Source of the DNA: Cetobacterium sp. NK01
Lineage (GTDB): Bacteria > Fusobacteriota > Fusobacteriia > Fusobacteriales > Fusobacteriaceae
Length of the DNA: 64,000 nt
NCBI RefSeq assembly: GCF_024506395.1
Contig: NZ_JANIBO010000001.1
Span: forward strand, 1,116,001 to 1,180,000
Direction: 5' to 3'
How positions within the stretch are numbered: the stretch's first letter is position 1; every line of letters begins with the position of its first letter. The notes below the pieces were generated by a model. The model had not been told where the DNA came from. It was given only the letters and a program-made list of their open reading frames with translations, and ran no database searches. Positions 36,576-44,835 of this stretch are shown here, one piece after another. Both the position numbers and the translations under genes were made by a program.

Positions 36576-36601
36576 CCTCTGCAAAAATCAAGGGAGGAAA
36601 A

Positions 36602-37954
36602 ATGTTTCAAGCAAAAGTAAAAGAACTTCTATTAAAAAAGGATTTAAAAGGTCTAAAGGAGGTTCTAAACTTAGAAACTCCTGTGAATATAGCTGAATTT
36701 ATTGAAGCTAATAGTGAAAATGAAAAGGATATGATTATTCTTTTTAGACTTTTACATAAAGAGTTAGCAGCAGAGGTATTTGCAAATTTAGATGCTGAAG
36801 AGCAGATGAAAATTGTAAGTTCAATAAATGATGATAAACTTCAATCTCTATTAGAGGAGCTATATTTTGATGATATGATTGACTTTTTAGAAGAGATGCC
36901 TTCAAATGTTGTAAAGAGAGTACTTGAAAATTACAGACATGAGAATAGATCTTTAATTAATCAATTTTTATCTTATGAAGAGGATTCAGCAGGAAGTTTA
37001 ATGACAATAGAGTATCTTTCTCTAAAAAGTAGTCAAACAGTGAGAGAAAGTCTTGAGCATATTAGAAAATACGCTGAAGATCTTGAGACTATAGATGTGG
37101 CTTATGTTATAGATAAAAACAAAAAGCTTGAGGGAGAGATAACTTTAAAGAAACTTTTAGCATCTTCTGATGATGAAATTATAGAAAATATAATGGATAA
37201 GAATATACTTTCTGTAAAAACATCAACAAACCAAGAGGAAGCAGTAAAGTTATTTAAAAAGTATGATTTAACAGTTTTACCAGTAATTGATAAAGAAAAT
37301 ATCTTAGTTGGAATTATTACAATAGATGATATGGTAGATGTTATAGAGGAAGAAAATACAGAGGATTTCCAGAAAATGGCAGCTATGGCTCCAAGTAAAG
37401 AGGAGTATTTAGAAACTTCAGTTTTACACCTAGCTAAAAATCGTTTAACATGGCTTTTGGTATTGATGGTTTCAGCAACATTTACAGGATCGATTATTAG
37501 TAAATATGAAGAAATAATAGAACAGATGGTAGTTTTAGCTGCAGCAATTCCAATGCTTATGGATACAGGTGGAAATGCAGGATCTCAATCTTCAACTCTT
37601 ATAATAAGAGGAATGGCTTTAGGGGAGATCAAAATGAGTGACTACTTAAAAGTTGTATGGAAAGAGTTAAGAGTAAGTTTAATTGTAGGATTAGGATTAG
37701 GTGCTGTAAACTTTTTGCGTATGAACTATATATTAAAGCAGGATTTTAAAATGTCAATGCTAGTGTCAGTTACTTTAGGAATAACAGTAGTAATAGCTAA
37801 ATTAGTTGGAGGATTACTTCCAATAGGAGCTAAAAAACTAAAATTAGACCCAGCTATAATGGCAGGACCATTAGTTACAACAATAGTTGATGCATTAGCT
37901 TTAGTAATTTACTTCTACTTAGCAATGTTTTTATATAGTGATGTATTAAGATAG
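36602..37954 (+). CDS. mgtE: Magnesium transporter MgtE
   Basis: This 450-aa protein has the full MgtE layout: cytoplasmic superhelical N domain (about 1-130, including FANLDAEEQMKIV), two CBS domains (about 135-255), the plug helix, and five membrane segments (about 285-448) with the pore signature AAIPMLMDTGGNAGSQSSTLIIRGMALGEI. It imports Mg2+ and closes when cytoplasmic Mg2+ is high. The start follows AGGGAGG. It is a single gene behind a regulatory leader. Confidence 0.97.
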   Translation: MFQAKVKELLLKKDLKGLKEVLNLETPVNIAEFIEANSENEKDMIILFRLLHKELAAEVFANLDAEEQMKIVSSINDDKLQSLLEELYFDDMIDFLEEMPSNVVKRVLENYRHENRSLINQFLSYEEDSAGSLMTIEYLSLKSSQTVRESLEHIRKYAEDLETIDVAYVIDKNKKLEGEITLKKLLASSDDEIIENIMDKNILSVKTSTNQEEAVKLFKKYDLTVLPVIDKENILVGIITIDDMVDVIEEENTEDFQKMAAMAPSKEEYLETSVLHLAKNRLTWLLVLMVSATFTGSIISKYEEIIEQMVVLAAAIPMLMDTGGNAGSQSSTLIIRGMALGEIKMSDYLKVVWKELRVSLIVGLGLGAVNFLRMNYILKQDFKMSMLVSVTLGITVVIAKLVGGLLPIGAKKLKLDPAIMAGPLVTTIVDALALVIYFYLAMFLYSDVLR

Positions 37955-37956
37955 AG

Positions 37957-38014
37957 AAAACCAGCTCACATGAGCTGGTTTTTATTATTTCAAACTGTTA
38001 TATAACAGTTTTTT
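37957..38014 (+). terminator. Two tandem terminators after mgtE
   Basis: First stem AAAACCAGCTCA / TGAGCTGGTTTT (37957-37982) with a T run. The second is the palindrome AAACTGTTATATAACAGTTT (37992-38011) with a T run. Confidence 0.9.
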
Positions 38015-38024
38015 TTCTTAAACC

Positions 38025-38052
38025 TTGCTTTCAGAGATAAAAGGGGTATAAT
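38025..38052 (+). promoter_or_regulatory. Promoter of the methionine gamma-lyase gene
   Basis: TTGCTT (38025-38030), a 16-bp spacer and TATAAT (38047-38052), 40 bp before the start codon. Confidence 0.6.
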
Positions 38053-38091
38053 TGAATTAATTAAAAGTAGGTTTCATAAGGAGGAGTTATT

Positions 38092-39285
38092 ATGGATAAA
38101 AATATGAAAAATGGTTTTGGAACAATAGCAATTCATGGTGGAAGTGAAAAAAACCCTTTTGGAACTTTAGCTACACCAATCTATCAAACATCAACATTTA
38201 TATTCGATTCAGCTGAGCAAGGGGGAAAAAGATTTGCTTTAGAGGAAGAGGGATATATTTATTCGAGATTAGGAAATCCTACAGTAACAGTTGTAGAGAA
38301 AAAATTAGCTCTTTTAGAAGAGGGAGAAGCAGCACTAGCTACAGCTTCAGGAATGGGAGCAATAGCTTCAGTTATGTGGACAGTTTTAAAAGCAGGAGAT
38401 CATGTTTTAGCAGATAAAACACTTTATGGATGCACGTTTGCTCTGCTTAGTCATGGATTAACAAAATTTGGAATAGATGTAGAATTCATAGATACTTCAG
38501 ATTTAGAAGCTGTAAAAAACTCATTAAAACCTAATACAAAAGTTGTTTATTTAGAAACACCAGCAAATCCAAATTTGAAAATAGTTGATATAGAAGCAGT
38601 TTCAAGAATAGCTCACACACACAATAGTGATATATTAGTTGTGGTGGACAACACATTTGCAACACCATATTGTCAAAAACCTTTGACATTGGGAGCGGAT
38701 ATCGTTGTTCACTCAGCTACAAAATACTTAAATGGACATGGAGATGTAATAGCTGGTTTTGTTGTTGGTAAAATGGATTTAGTAACTCAGATCAGACTTG
38801 TTGGAGTAAAAGATATGACAGGAGCAGTTCTTAGTCCTATGGATGCTTATTATATAATAAGAGGAATGAAAACTTTAGAGATTAGAATGGAAAGACACTG
38901 TTCTAACGCTAGAAAAGTAGCGGAATTTTTAAACACTCATCCTAAAGTTGAAACTGTATTCTATCCAGGATTAAAAACACATCCAGGACATGATATAGCT
39001 TGTAAGCAGATGAAAGACTTTGGAGGAATTTTTGCCTTTGAACTAAAAGGTGGAATGGATGCAGGAAAAACTTTATTAAATAACCTAAATCTTTGTTCTT
39101 TAGCAGTTTCATTAGGAGATACAGAAACACTTATTCAACATCCAGCTTCAATGACTCACTCACCATATACAAAAGAGGAGAGATTAACTGCTGGAATTAC
39201 TGATGGACTAGTTAGAATATCTGTTGGACTTGAGGATGTAGAGGATATAATAGCAGACTTAAGAAATGGTCTAGAATTAGTATAA
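38092..39285 (+). CDS. megL: Methionine gamma-lyase
   Basis: This 397-aa PLP enzyme of the Cys/Met metabolism family degrades methionine to methanethiol, ammonia and 2-oxobutyrate. It shows [34 protein letters not shown], the PLP Lys in [12 protein letters not shown] and the C-terminal [15 protein letters not shown]. The Cys in [11 protein letters not shown] matches the catalytic Cys that distinguishes methionine gamma-lyase from cystathionine enzymes. Fusobacteria are known for this activity. It is a single gene. Confidence 0.93.
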   Translation: MDKNMKNGFGTIAIHGGSEKNPFGTLATPIYQTSTFIFDSAEQGGKRFALEEEGYIYSRLGNPTVTVVEKKLALLEEGEAALATASGMGAIASVMWTVLKAGDHVLADKTLYGCTFALLSHGLTKFGIDVEFIDTSDLEAVKNSLKPNTKVVYLETPANPNLKIVDIEAVSRIAHTHNSDILVVVDNTFATPYCQKPLTLGADIVVHSATKYLNGHGDVIAGFVVGKMDLVTQIRLVGVKDMTGAVLSPMDAYYIIRGMKTLEIRMERHCSNARKVAEFLNTHPKVETVFYPGLKTHPGHDIACKQMKDFGGIFAFELKGGMDAGKTLLNNLNLCSLAVSLGDTETLIQHPASMTHSPYTKEERLTAGITDGLVRISVGLEDVEDIIADLRNGLELV

Positions 39286-39304
39286 AAAAATAAAAAATAA
39301 CATA

Positions 39305-39333
39305 TTGACAAAATAACTAAAATGCATCATAAT
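39305..39333 (+). promoter_or_regulatory. Promoter of the riboswitch-like leader and yjiH-type gene
   Basis: TTGACA (39305-39310), a 17-bp spacer and CATAAT (39328-39333). The -10 sits between two ATGCAT copies (39322 and 39332), a possible operator. Confidence 0.75.
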
Positions 39334-39352
39334 GCATTATAAAATTTTAATA

Positions 39353-39500
39353 TTAGTTCACCTTTATAAACTGAGCCTAAGGCCGATGGCGATGACGTTG
39401 TAACCCTGTGAACATAAATATTGTGACGCTGCCATAACAATATCTAAGTATTTTGTTATTTGTTATCTTTTAGAGCGTACCTTTGTGCGCTCTTTTTTTT
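39353..39500 (+). promoter_or_regulatory. Riboswitch-like element, copy 1, with terminator
   Basis: Stem P1 is TTAGTTCAC (39353-39361) with GTGAAC (39408-39413). Inside it is the conserved GAGCCTAAGGCCGA (39373-39386). Next is a hairpin, TATTGT and ACAATA (39419-39442) with loop GACGCTGCCATA. An alternative stem, AACATAAATA (39411-39420) with TATTTTGTT (39449-39457), excludes P1. The terminator is AGAGCGTAC with GTGCGCTCT (39472-39493) plus a T run. A second copy precedes nhaC at 63647-63786. The class and ligand were not identified. Confidence 0.8.
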
Positions 39501-39522
39501 ATTAAAAAATAAGGAGGCGATA

Positions 39523-40863
39523 GTGGTAATCAATACTTTTAAATTCGGATTTTATTCTTTTATGGGAATCTGGCTTTTTTTAGTTCCAATTGTAATTGGA
39601 GGAGAGTCAGCAATGCTTTTAGGACACATAAAAAGTTACATAGTTAATGGATATGTGGGAGTAATTAAATCCTTAATGATAGGATTTGCTGCTGTCACCA
39701 TCTTTGGAACTATTTTAGGAATAAAGAAAAAAACTTTTAATGATAGAGTTTTAGACGAATTTTTTATAGGTAGTAAATTTGTATCAGCTGTTAGAATAAT
39801 TGGAGCATCATCATTGATATTAATAGCATATAATTTTATGCCAACTGTTATAGGAGAGGTTGTGGCTGATGAGGGAACAGGTCTTATGATGATAGATGAG
39901 TTACTTCCAACAATATTAGTAACATTTTTATTAGAAGTTATGCTAATACCTCTTTTAACATCCTTTGGACTTGTTGAATTTATTGGAACTTTAATAGCTC
40001 CATATATGAGAAAACTTTTTAGAGTTCCAGGATATGCTGCAATAGATGCATTGGCATCTTTTGTAGGAGATGGAACTATTGGAATTGTGGTTACAGATCA
40101 ACAGTACGAAAAGGGATATTACACACAAAAAGAGGCGGCTATTATAGCTACATCATTCTCTTTAGTTGGAATATCTTTTGCTATAATGATGGCAGATTTA
40201 TTAAGATTATCACATATATTTGGATATTTTTATGGTTCTATTGTAGTTTGTACAATTTTAACAGGAGTTGTAATTTCAAGACTTCCACTGAAAAAATTTA
40301 AAGATGATTACTATAAAGAGGGCGAAGCACCAAATGAAAGAGACACAAGTATGAGCTACGCTTTAAGGTTAGCTTCAGATGTAGCAGGAAAAACAAAGGC
40401 TACAAAAGTTTTAAAAGACTCTTTTATAAAAGTTTTGACAATATATGTAACCTTTACTCCAGTAATAATGTTAGTTGGAACAATAGGACTAGTTCTTGCT
40501 GAAAAGACAACGGTTTTTCAAGTTATAACAGCTCCAATGATACCATTTTTAGAGTTTATTGGATTTGAAAAAGAGATAGCTCAATATATGGCACCATCAA
40601 TGATAATAGGAATTACAGATATGTGGTTACCAGCTGTTTTTATTAAGGATTGTCCAAGTGAGTTAGCTAGATTTGTAATAGGAGGACTTACATTTTCCCA
40701 GTTAATATATTTTAGCGAAACAGGAATTATTCTTATGAACTCAAAAATAGGGTTTAATTTTTTTGATGTAATGAAGATATTTTTCTTAAGAAGTATAGTT
40801 GCATTTCCAATGATATACGCAGTTGGATTATTTATGTTAAAAATAGGATTGCTTGCAAATTAA
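39523..40863 (+). CDS. YjiH-type membrane protein with nucleoside-recognition (Gate) domains
   Basis: The start is GTG 39523 behind AAGGAGG; the longer frame from 39460 would run through the terminator. The 446-aa protein has about ten membrane segments, with Gate-like regions including FVGDGTIGIVVTDQQYEKGYYTQKEAAIIATSFSLVGISF and MAPSMIIGITDMWLPAVFIKDCPSELARF. YjiH-family transporters have no settled substrate. Expression is predicted to depend on the leader RNA. The next gene is a DauR-like regulator. Confidence 0.8.
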   Translation: MVINTFKFGFYSFMGIWLFLVPIVIGGESAMLLGHIKSYIVNGYVGVIKSLMIGFAAVTIFGTILGIKKKTFNDRVLDEFFIGSKFVSAVRIIGASSLILIAYNFMPTVIGEVVADEGTGLMMIDELLPTILVTFLLEVMLIPLLTSFGLVEFIGTLIAPYMRKLFRVPGYAAIDALASFVGDGTIGIVVTDQQYEKGYYTQKEAAIIATSFSLVGISFAIMMADLLRLSHIFGYFYGSIVVCTILTGVVISRLPLKKFKDDYYKEGEAPNERDTSMSYALRLASDVAGKTKATKVLKDSFIKVLTIYVTFTPVIMLVGTIGLVLAEKTTVFQVITAPMIPFLEFIGFEKEIAQYMAPSMIIGITDMWLPAVFIKDCPSELARFVIGGLTFSQLIYFSETGIILMNSKIGFNFFDVMKIFFLRSIVAFPMIYAVGLFMLKIGLLAN

Positions 40864-40884
40864 GGGAGGAAACTCCCTTTTTTT
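40862..40884 (+). terminator. Terminator after the yjiH-type gene
   Basis: AAGGGAG, GAAA loop, CTCCCTT (40862-40879) and a T run. Confidence 0.9.
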
Positions 40885-40931
40885 ATTGAATAAGACAGAT
40901 GGGAAAAAAATTCTTATTATAAGAAAAAAAT

Positions 40932-40960
40932 TTGACTTTTTGAAATGAGTGAGGTATATA
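40932..40960 (+). promoter_or_regulatory. Promoter of the regulator-porGDAB operon
   Basis: TTGACT (40932-40937), a 17-bp spacer and TATATA (40955-40960). The transcript would begin near 40967, which excludes a GTG start at 40949 and supports ATG 40982. Confidence 0.7.
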
Positions 40961-40981
40961 CCTGTATTGGTAAGGGAGGGG

Positions 40982-41632
40982 ATGGAGTTGAAAGGAGACT
41001 TAGAGATCTTAGAGGAGTATAGAAAAGTGGCGAGATTTATGTCTAAGTGTTATGGAGAAAACGTAGAGGTAGTGCTTCATGATTTAAGAGATGTGAGTTG
41101 TTCAAGTATTGAGATATACAACAACCATGTGAGTGGTAGAGAGATAGGTTCTCCTATGAGTGAATTTGGACTAAAAATTTTAAAAGAAAGACTTTACGAT
41201 GATAAGGAGTTTATAACAAATTCAAAAGGTGTTGTTGGAGGAAAAATTCTTAGATCTTCAACATTTTTTATAAAAAATATAGATGGGAATATTATTGGAA
41301 TGATATGTGTGAATGTAGATGTAAGTAGTTATTTAAACATAGCTTATCAAATGGAAAGTATGGCAAATTTTGGTTTAAATTTAAAGGATGAAAAAGAGGT
41401 AGTAACAGAAGTAGATTTTCCAAACTCTATAAAAGAGATGATAAACAAGGCTTTACTAGAGATTTTAAAAGGTAGAGTATCTTGGAAAGAGATAGAGGGG
41501 GAGGAGAAGCTTAATGTTATAAAAAAGCTTCACCAAAAGGGGATATTTGATTTAAGAGGTGGAGTTTTAGAGGTCTCAGAAGCTTTAAATGTTTCTGAAT
41601 CAACAATATATCGTTATCTAAGTAAAATTTAA
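40982..41632 (+). CDS. DauR-like (YheO PAS + HTH) transcription regulator
   Basis: This 216-aa protein starts at ATG 40982, after AGGGAGGGG and downstream of the promoter. Its N-terminal half (about 10-125) is a YheO-type PAS domain: RFMSKCYGENVEVVLHDLRD, GREIGSP, SSTFFIKNIDGNIIGMICVNVDVS. The C-terminal half has a helix-turn-helix ending SEALNVSESTIYRYLSKI. The best-known member, DauR, controls D-arginine catabolism. It is 16 bp ahead of porG, so it is probably part of the por operon and controls it. Confidence 0.85.
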   Translation: MELKGDLEILEEYRKVARFMSKCYGENVEVVLHDLRDVSCSSIEIYNNHVSGREIGSPMSEFGLKILKERLYDDKEFITNSKGVVGGKILRSSTFFIKNIDGNIIGMICVNVDVSSYLNIAYQMESMANFGLNLKDEKEVVTEVDFPNSIKEMINKALLEILKGRVSWKEIEGEEKLNVIKKLHQKGIFDLRGGVLEVSEALNVSESTIYRYLSKI

Positions 41633-41648
41633 AAAAGGATGGTAGATC

Positions 41649-42224
41649 ATGAGTAAAATGGTAGAAATCAGATGGCATGGTAGAGGTGGACAAGGTGCAA
41701 AGACAGCTTCTCTTCTATTAGCAGATGTAGCATTTAGTAGTGGAATGTATGTTCAAGGATTCCCTGAGTATGGACCAGAGAGAATGGGAGCTCCAATAAC
41801 AGCTTATAACCGTATAGGAGATGAGCCTATTAGAGTTCACTCAAATATTTATGAGCCAAACTTTGTAGTTGTGGTAGATGAAACTTTAATTAAAGCTATT
41901 GAAGTTGAAAAAGGATTAAAAGATGGAGGAGCTATAATTGTAAATAGTGAGAGAACTCCTGAAGAGTTAAGAGCTGAATTAAGAGGATATACAGGAAGAC
42001 TTTATACATGTAATGCAAGAAAAATATCTGAGGAGTGTTTAGGAAAATACTTCCCAAATACACCAATGCTTGGAGCAGTTGTAAAAGTAAGTGGACTTAT
42101 TCCAGAAGATGAATTTATAAAAAATATGGAAGAATCATTTAAGCATAAATTTAGTACTAAACCTCAAGTTTTAGAGGGGAATATGTGTGCGTTAAAGCGT
42201 TCAATGGATGAGGTGGAAGGATAA
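41649..42224 (+). CDS. porG: 2-oxoacid:ferredoxin oxidoreductase, gamma subunit
   Basis: This 191-aa subunit contains EIRWHGRGGQGAKTASLLLADVAF and PEYGPERMGAPITAYNRI, the gamma-subunit signatures of pyruvate or 2-ketoisovalerate ferredoxin oxidoreductases. It binds CoA or mediates subunit contacts. Its stop overlaps the delta start by 1 bp. The full gene order gamma-delta-alpha-beta is that of archaeal and Thermotoga Por enzymes. Confidence 0.95.
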   Translation: MSKMVEIRWHGRGGQGAKTASLLLADVAFSSGMYVQGFPEYGPERMGAPITAYNRIGDEPIRVHSNIYEPNFVVVVDETLIKAIEVEKGLKDGGAIIVNSERTPEELRAELRGYTGRLYTCNARKISEECLGKYFPNTPMLGAVVKVSGLIPEDEFIKNMEESFKHKFSTKPQVLEGNMCALKRSMDEVEG

Positions 42225-42526
42225 TGAAAAATAAAAATGGAAGAATAATAGATGAAACTATAACTTGGCAAGAGATAACTCCTGGTGGAGTAGTATACGA
42301 AGCTGGAAGTGCAGAAAACTTTAAAACTGGTGATTGGAGAACTATGAAAGTTGATTTCATAGAGGAGAACTGTAAGCAGTGCTTACTTTGTATTCCAGTA
42401 TGTCCAGATTCAGCTATTCCAGTTAAAGATGGAAAAAGATTAGATTTTGATCAGGATCACTGCAAAGGGTGTGGAGTTTGTTTTGCAGTATGTCCATTTA
42501 AAGCGATAGAGTTTACAAAGGCTTAG
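42224..42526 (+). CDS. porD: 2-oxoacid:ferredoxin oxidoreductase, delta (2[4Fe-4S]) subunit
   Basis: This 100-aa ferredoxin-like subunit carries two cluster motifs, NCKQCLLCIPVCPDSAI and HCKGCGVCFAVCPFKAI, each C-x2-C-x2-C-x3-C-P. It relays electrons from the TPP site to ferredoxin. It lies between porG (1-bp overlap) and porA (14 bp). Confidence 0.96.
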   Translation: MKNKNGRIIDETITWQEITPGGVVYEAGSAENFKTGDWRTMKVDFIEENCKQCLLCIPVCPDSAIPVKDGKRLDFDQDHCKGCGVCFAVCPFKAIEFTKA

Positions 42527-42540
42527 GAGGAGAGAGGAAA

Positions 42541-43791
42541 ATGAGTATAAGAGAGAGAATGTCAGGAAACGAAGCTGTAGCTACAGCCATGAGACAGATA
42601 AATCCAGATGTAATGCCAGCGTTTCCAATTACACCATCAACTGAGGTACCGCAGTACTTCTCTAAGTATGTAGCTGATGGAAATGTAAATACAGAGTTTA
42701 TTCCAGTGGAATCAGAGCACAGTGCAATGTCAGCAGCAATTGGAGCTCAAGCAGCAGGAGCTAGAACTATGACTGCAACTTCGTCATGTGGACTTGCTTT
42801 AATGTGGGAGATGCTTTATGTAGCTTCATCAATGAGATTACCTATAACTATGGCACTTATAAATAGAGCACTAACAGGACCTATCAACATAAATGCTGAT
42901 CACAGTGATTCAATGGGTGCAAGAGATACTGGTTGGATTCAAATATACAGTGAAACAAATCAAGAAGCATATGACAACTATATACAAGCTGTAAAAATAG
43001 CTGAAGATCCAAGAGTTATGCTACCAGCAATGGTTTGCCAAGATGGATTTATAACATCTCACGCTGTTGAAAATATAGAGCTTTTAGAGGATGAGAAAGT
43101 AAAAGCTTTTGTAGGGGAGTATAATCCTGAGGATTACCTGTTAAACTCAGCTAGACCAATAGCTCATGGACCATATGATACAGCAAACTTCTATATGGAG
43201 CACAAAGTTCAGCAAGCTCATGCAATGACAAGTGCAAGACAAGTTATAAAAGAGGTAGCAAAAGATTTTGAAAAATTAACTGGAAGAAAGTATTCATTCT
43301 TTGAAGAGTATAAAATGCAAGATGCAGATGTAGCTATAGTTGTTATAAACTCAACTGCAGGAACAGCAAAAGAAGCTGTAGATGAGTTAAGAGCAGAGGG
43401 GAAGAAAGTTGGACTTATTAAGATTAGAGTGTTTAGACCATTCCCATTTAATGAATTAAAACAAACTTTAACAGGAATAAAAGTTGTTGGAGTAATGGAT
43501 AAGTGTGAAGGATTCTCAGGAGCAGGTGGACCACTTTTTGCTGAGGTTAGATCAGCGCTTTATGACTCACACGATAGACCAGAGATGTTTAACTATGTTT
43601 ATGGATTAGGTGGAAGAGATGTAACTGTAGATACTATAAAAGGAGTATTTAATGAACTTCTTTATGAGGCACACGCAAAGCAACTTATAGAGGATCAAGT
43701 GGAGATAGCTTACAACCCAGAACTGCTTTTAGCACATACAGATGATTTCGAAGTTGGTAGAGTTTACAGACACTTAGGAGTAAGGGGGTAG
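42541..43791 (+). CDS. porA: 2-oxoacid:ferredoxin oxidoreductase, alpha subunit
   Basis: This 416-aa subunit begins MSIRERMSGNEAVATAMRQINPDVMPAFPITPSTEV, as PorA does, and has the block TSSCGLALMWEMLYVASSMRLPI and a C-terminal FSGAGGPLFAEVRSALYD region. Together with beta it forms the thiamine-diphosphate active site that decarboxylates pyruvate (or a branched 2-oxoacid) to acyl-CoA. Pyruvate is the best guess from the N-terminus. It follows a GGAGGAGAGG site. Confidence 0.95.
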   Translation: MSIRERMSGNEAVATAMRQINPDVMPAFPITPSTEVPQYFSKYVADGNVNTEFIPVESEHSAMSAAIGAQAAGARTMTATSSCGLALMWEMLYVASSMRLPITMALINRALTGPININADHSDSMGARDTGWIQIYSETNQEAYDNYIQAVKIAEDPRVMLPAMVCQDGFITSHAVENIELLEDEKVKAFVGEYNPEDYLLNSARPIAHGPYDTANFYMEHKVQQAHAMTSARQVIKEVAKDFEKLTGRKYSFFEEYKMQDADVAIVVINSTAGTAKEAVDELRAEGKKVGLIKIRVFRPFPFNELKQTLTGIKVVGVMDKCEGFSGAGGPLFAEVRSALYDSHDRPEMFNYVYGLGGRDVTVDTIKGVFNELLYEAHAKQLIEDQVEIAYNPELLLAHTDDFEVGRVYRHLGVRG

Positions 43792-43795
43792 TAAG

Positions 43796-44734
43796 ATGGC
43801 ATATAATTTTAAAGAGGAAATGAATAAACCAGAAAGATTAACTGGAGGACATAGACTTTGTGCTGGATGTGGAGCAGGAGTTGCAGTAAGAGGAGTTTTA
43901 AGAGCTTTAAAAGTAGAGGATAAGGCAGTTATTGCAAATGCCACTGGATGTTTAGAAGTTTCAACATTTATGTATCCATATACAGCTTGGAAAGATTCGT
44001 TTATCCATAGTGCTTTTGAAAATGCAGGAGCTACTTTAAGTGGAGTAGAGGGAGCTTATAACGCTTTAAAAAGACGTGGAAAAATTGATGATACATATAA
44101 ATTTATAGCTTTTGGAGGAGATGGAGGAACTTATGATATAGGATTCCAATCACTTTCTGGAGCTATGGAGAGAGGGCATGATATGGTTTATGTATGCTAT
44201 GACAACGGAGCATATATGAATACAGGGATTCAAAGATCATCTGCTACTCCAAGATTTGCTGATACAACAACTTCACCAATTGGTAAAGAGAGTAACGGTA
44301 AAGTTCAAAGTAGAAAAGATTTAACAGCTATTATTGCTGATCACAATATTCCATATGTTGCTCAAACAACATTCTTAGGAAATATGAAAGATTTACATGA
44401 AAAGTCAGAAAAAGCTATCTATACAGAGGGAGCAGCATTTTTAAATGTTTTAGCACCATGCCCAAGAGGATGGAGATACTCTACAGAAAAACTTATGGAG
44501 ATGTGCAAATTAGCAGTTGAAACTTGCTATTGGCCACTATTTGAAGTTATAAATGGAGAATGGAAACTATCTTATAGACCTAAAAATAAACTTCCAATTA
44601 CAGAGTTTATAAAAGATCAAGGAAGATTTGCTCATCTATTCAAACCTGGAAATGAGCATCTAATAGAGGAGATGCAAAATGAAGTGGATAGAAGATGGGA
44701 AGCTCTTTTAAAAAGATGTGGAGAAGAGATCTAA
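43796..44734 (+). CDS. porB: 2-oxoacid:ferredoxin oxidoreductase, beta subunit
   Basis: This 312-aa subunit binds thiamine diphosphate and a [4Fe-4S] cluster: GGHRLCAGCGAGVAVRG, NATGCLEVS, FGGDGGTYDIGFQSLSGA and YDNGAYMNTGIQRSSATP are diagnostic. A further Cys in LAPCPRGW completes the cluster set. It is the last gene of the operon. The stop is followed by the sRNA region at 44745-44936. Confidence 0.96.
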   Translation: MAYNFKEEMNKPERLTGGHRLCAGCGAGVAVRGVLRALKVEDKAVIANATGCLEVSTFMYPYTAWKDSFIHSAFENAGATLSGVEGAYNALKRRGKIDDTYKFIAFGGDGGTYDIGFQSLSGAMERGHDMVYVCYDNGAYMNTGIQRSSATPRFADTTTSPIGKESNGKVQSRKDLTAIIADHNIPYVAQTTFLGNMKDLHEKSEKAIYTEGAAFLNVLAPCPRGWRYSTEKLMEMCKLAVETCYWPLFEVINGEWKLSYRPKNKLPITEFIKDQGRFAHLFKPGNEHLIEEMQNEVDRRWEALLKRCGEEI

Positions 44735-44744
44735 AATAGTTAAT

Positions 44745-44796
44745 AATGTTCTTAAAATTAAAACAATTGTGTACAGAAATGCAGTGAATGTTCTTA
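44745..44796 (+). repeat. Direct repeat AATGTTCTTA upstream of the candidate sRNA
   Basis: Identical 10-bp words at 44745-44754 and 44787-44796, start to start 42 bp (four helical turns). Relative to the predicted start near 44836 they centre at about -87 and -45, typical of paired activator sites. Confidence 0.55.
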
Positions 44797-44823
44797 GGCA
44801 CTTTAAAAAAAGTAAAAAAGGTG

Positions 44824-44829
44824 TATAAT
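44824..44829 (+). promoter_or_regulatory. -10 element of the candidate sRNA
   Basis: TATAAT inside GGTGTATAATTTACAC. The -35 region (TTTAAA at 44802-44807, 16-bp spacer) is weak, fitting an activator-dependent promoter. Confidence 0.6.
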
Positions 44830-44835
44830 TTACAC

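Noticed and set aside
39353-39500. Assignment of the leader RNA to the lysine riboswitch because NhaC-type genes can be lysine-controlled
   Set aside because: The lysine aptamer's conserved blocks, as I remember them, are not present in either copy. The Na+-I (DUF1646) class could not be confirmed from memory.
39460-39522. Upstream extension of the YjiH-type gene
   Set aside because: It would translate through the terminator hairpin; GTG 39523 has a strong AAGGAGG site.
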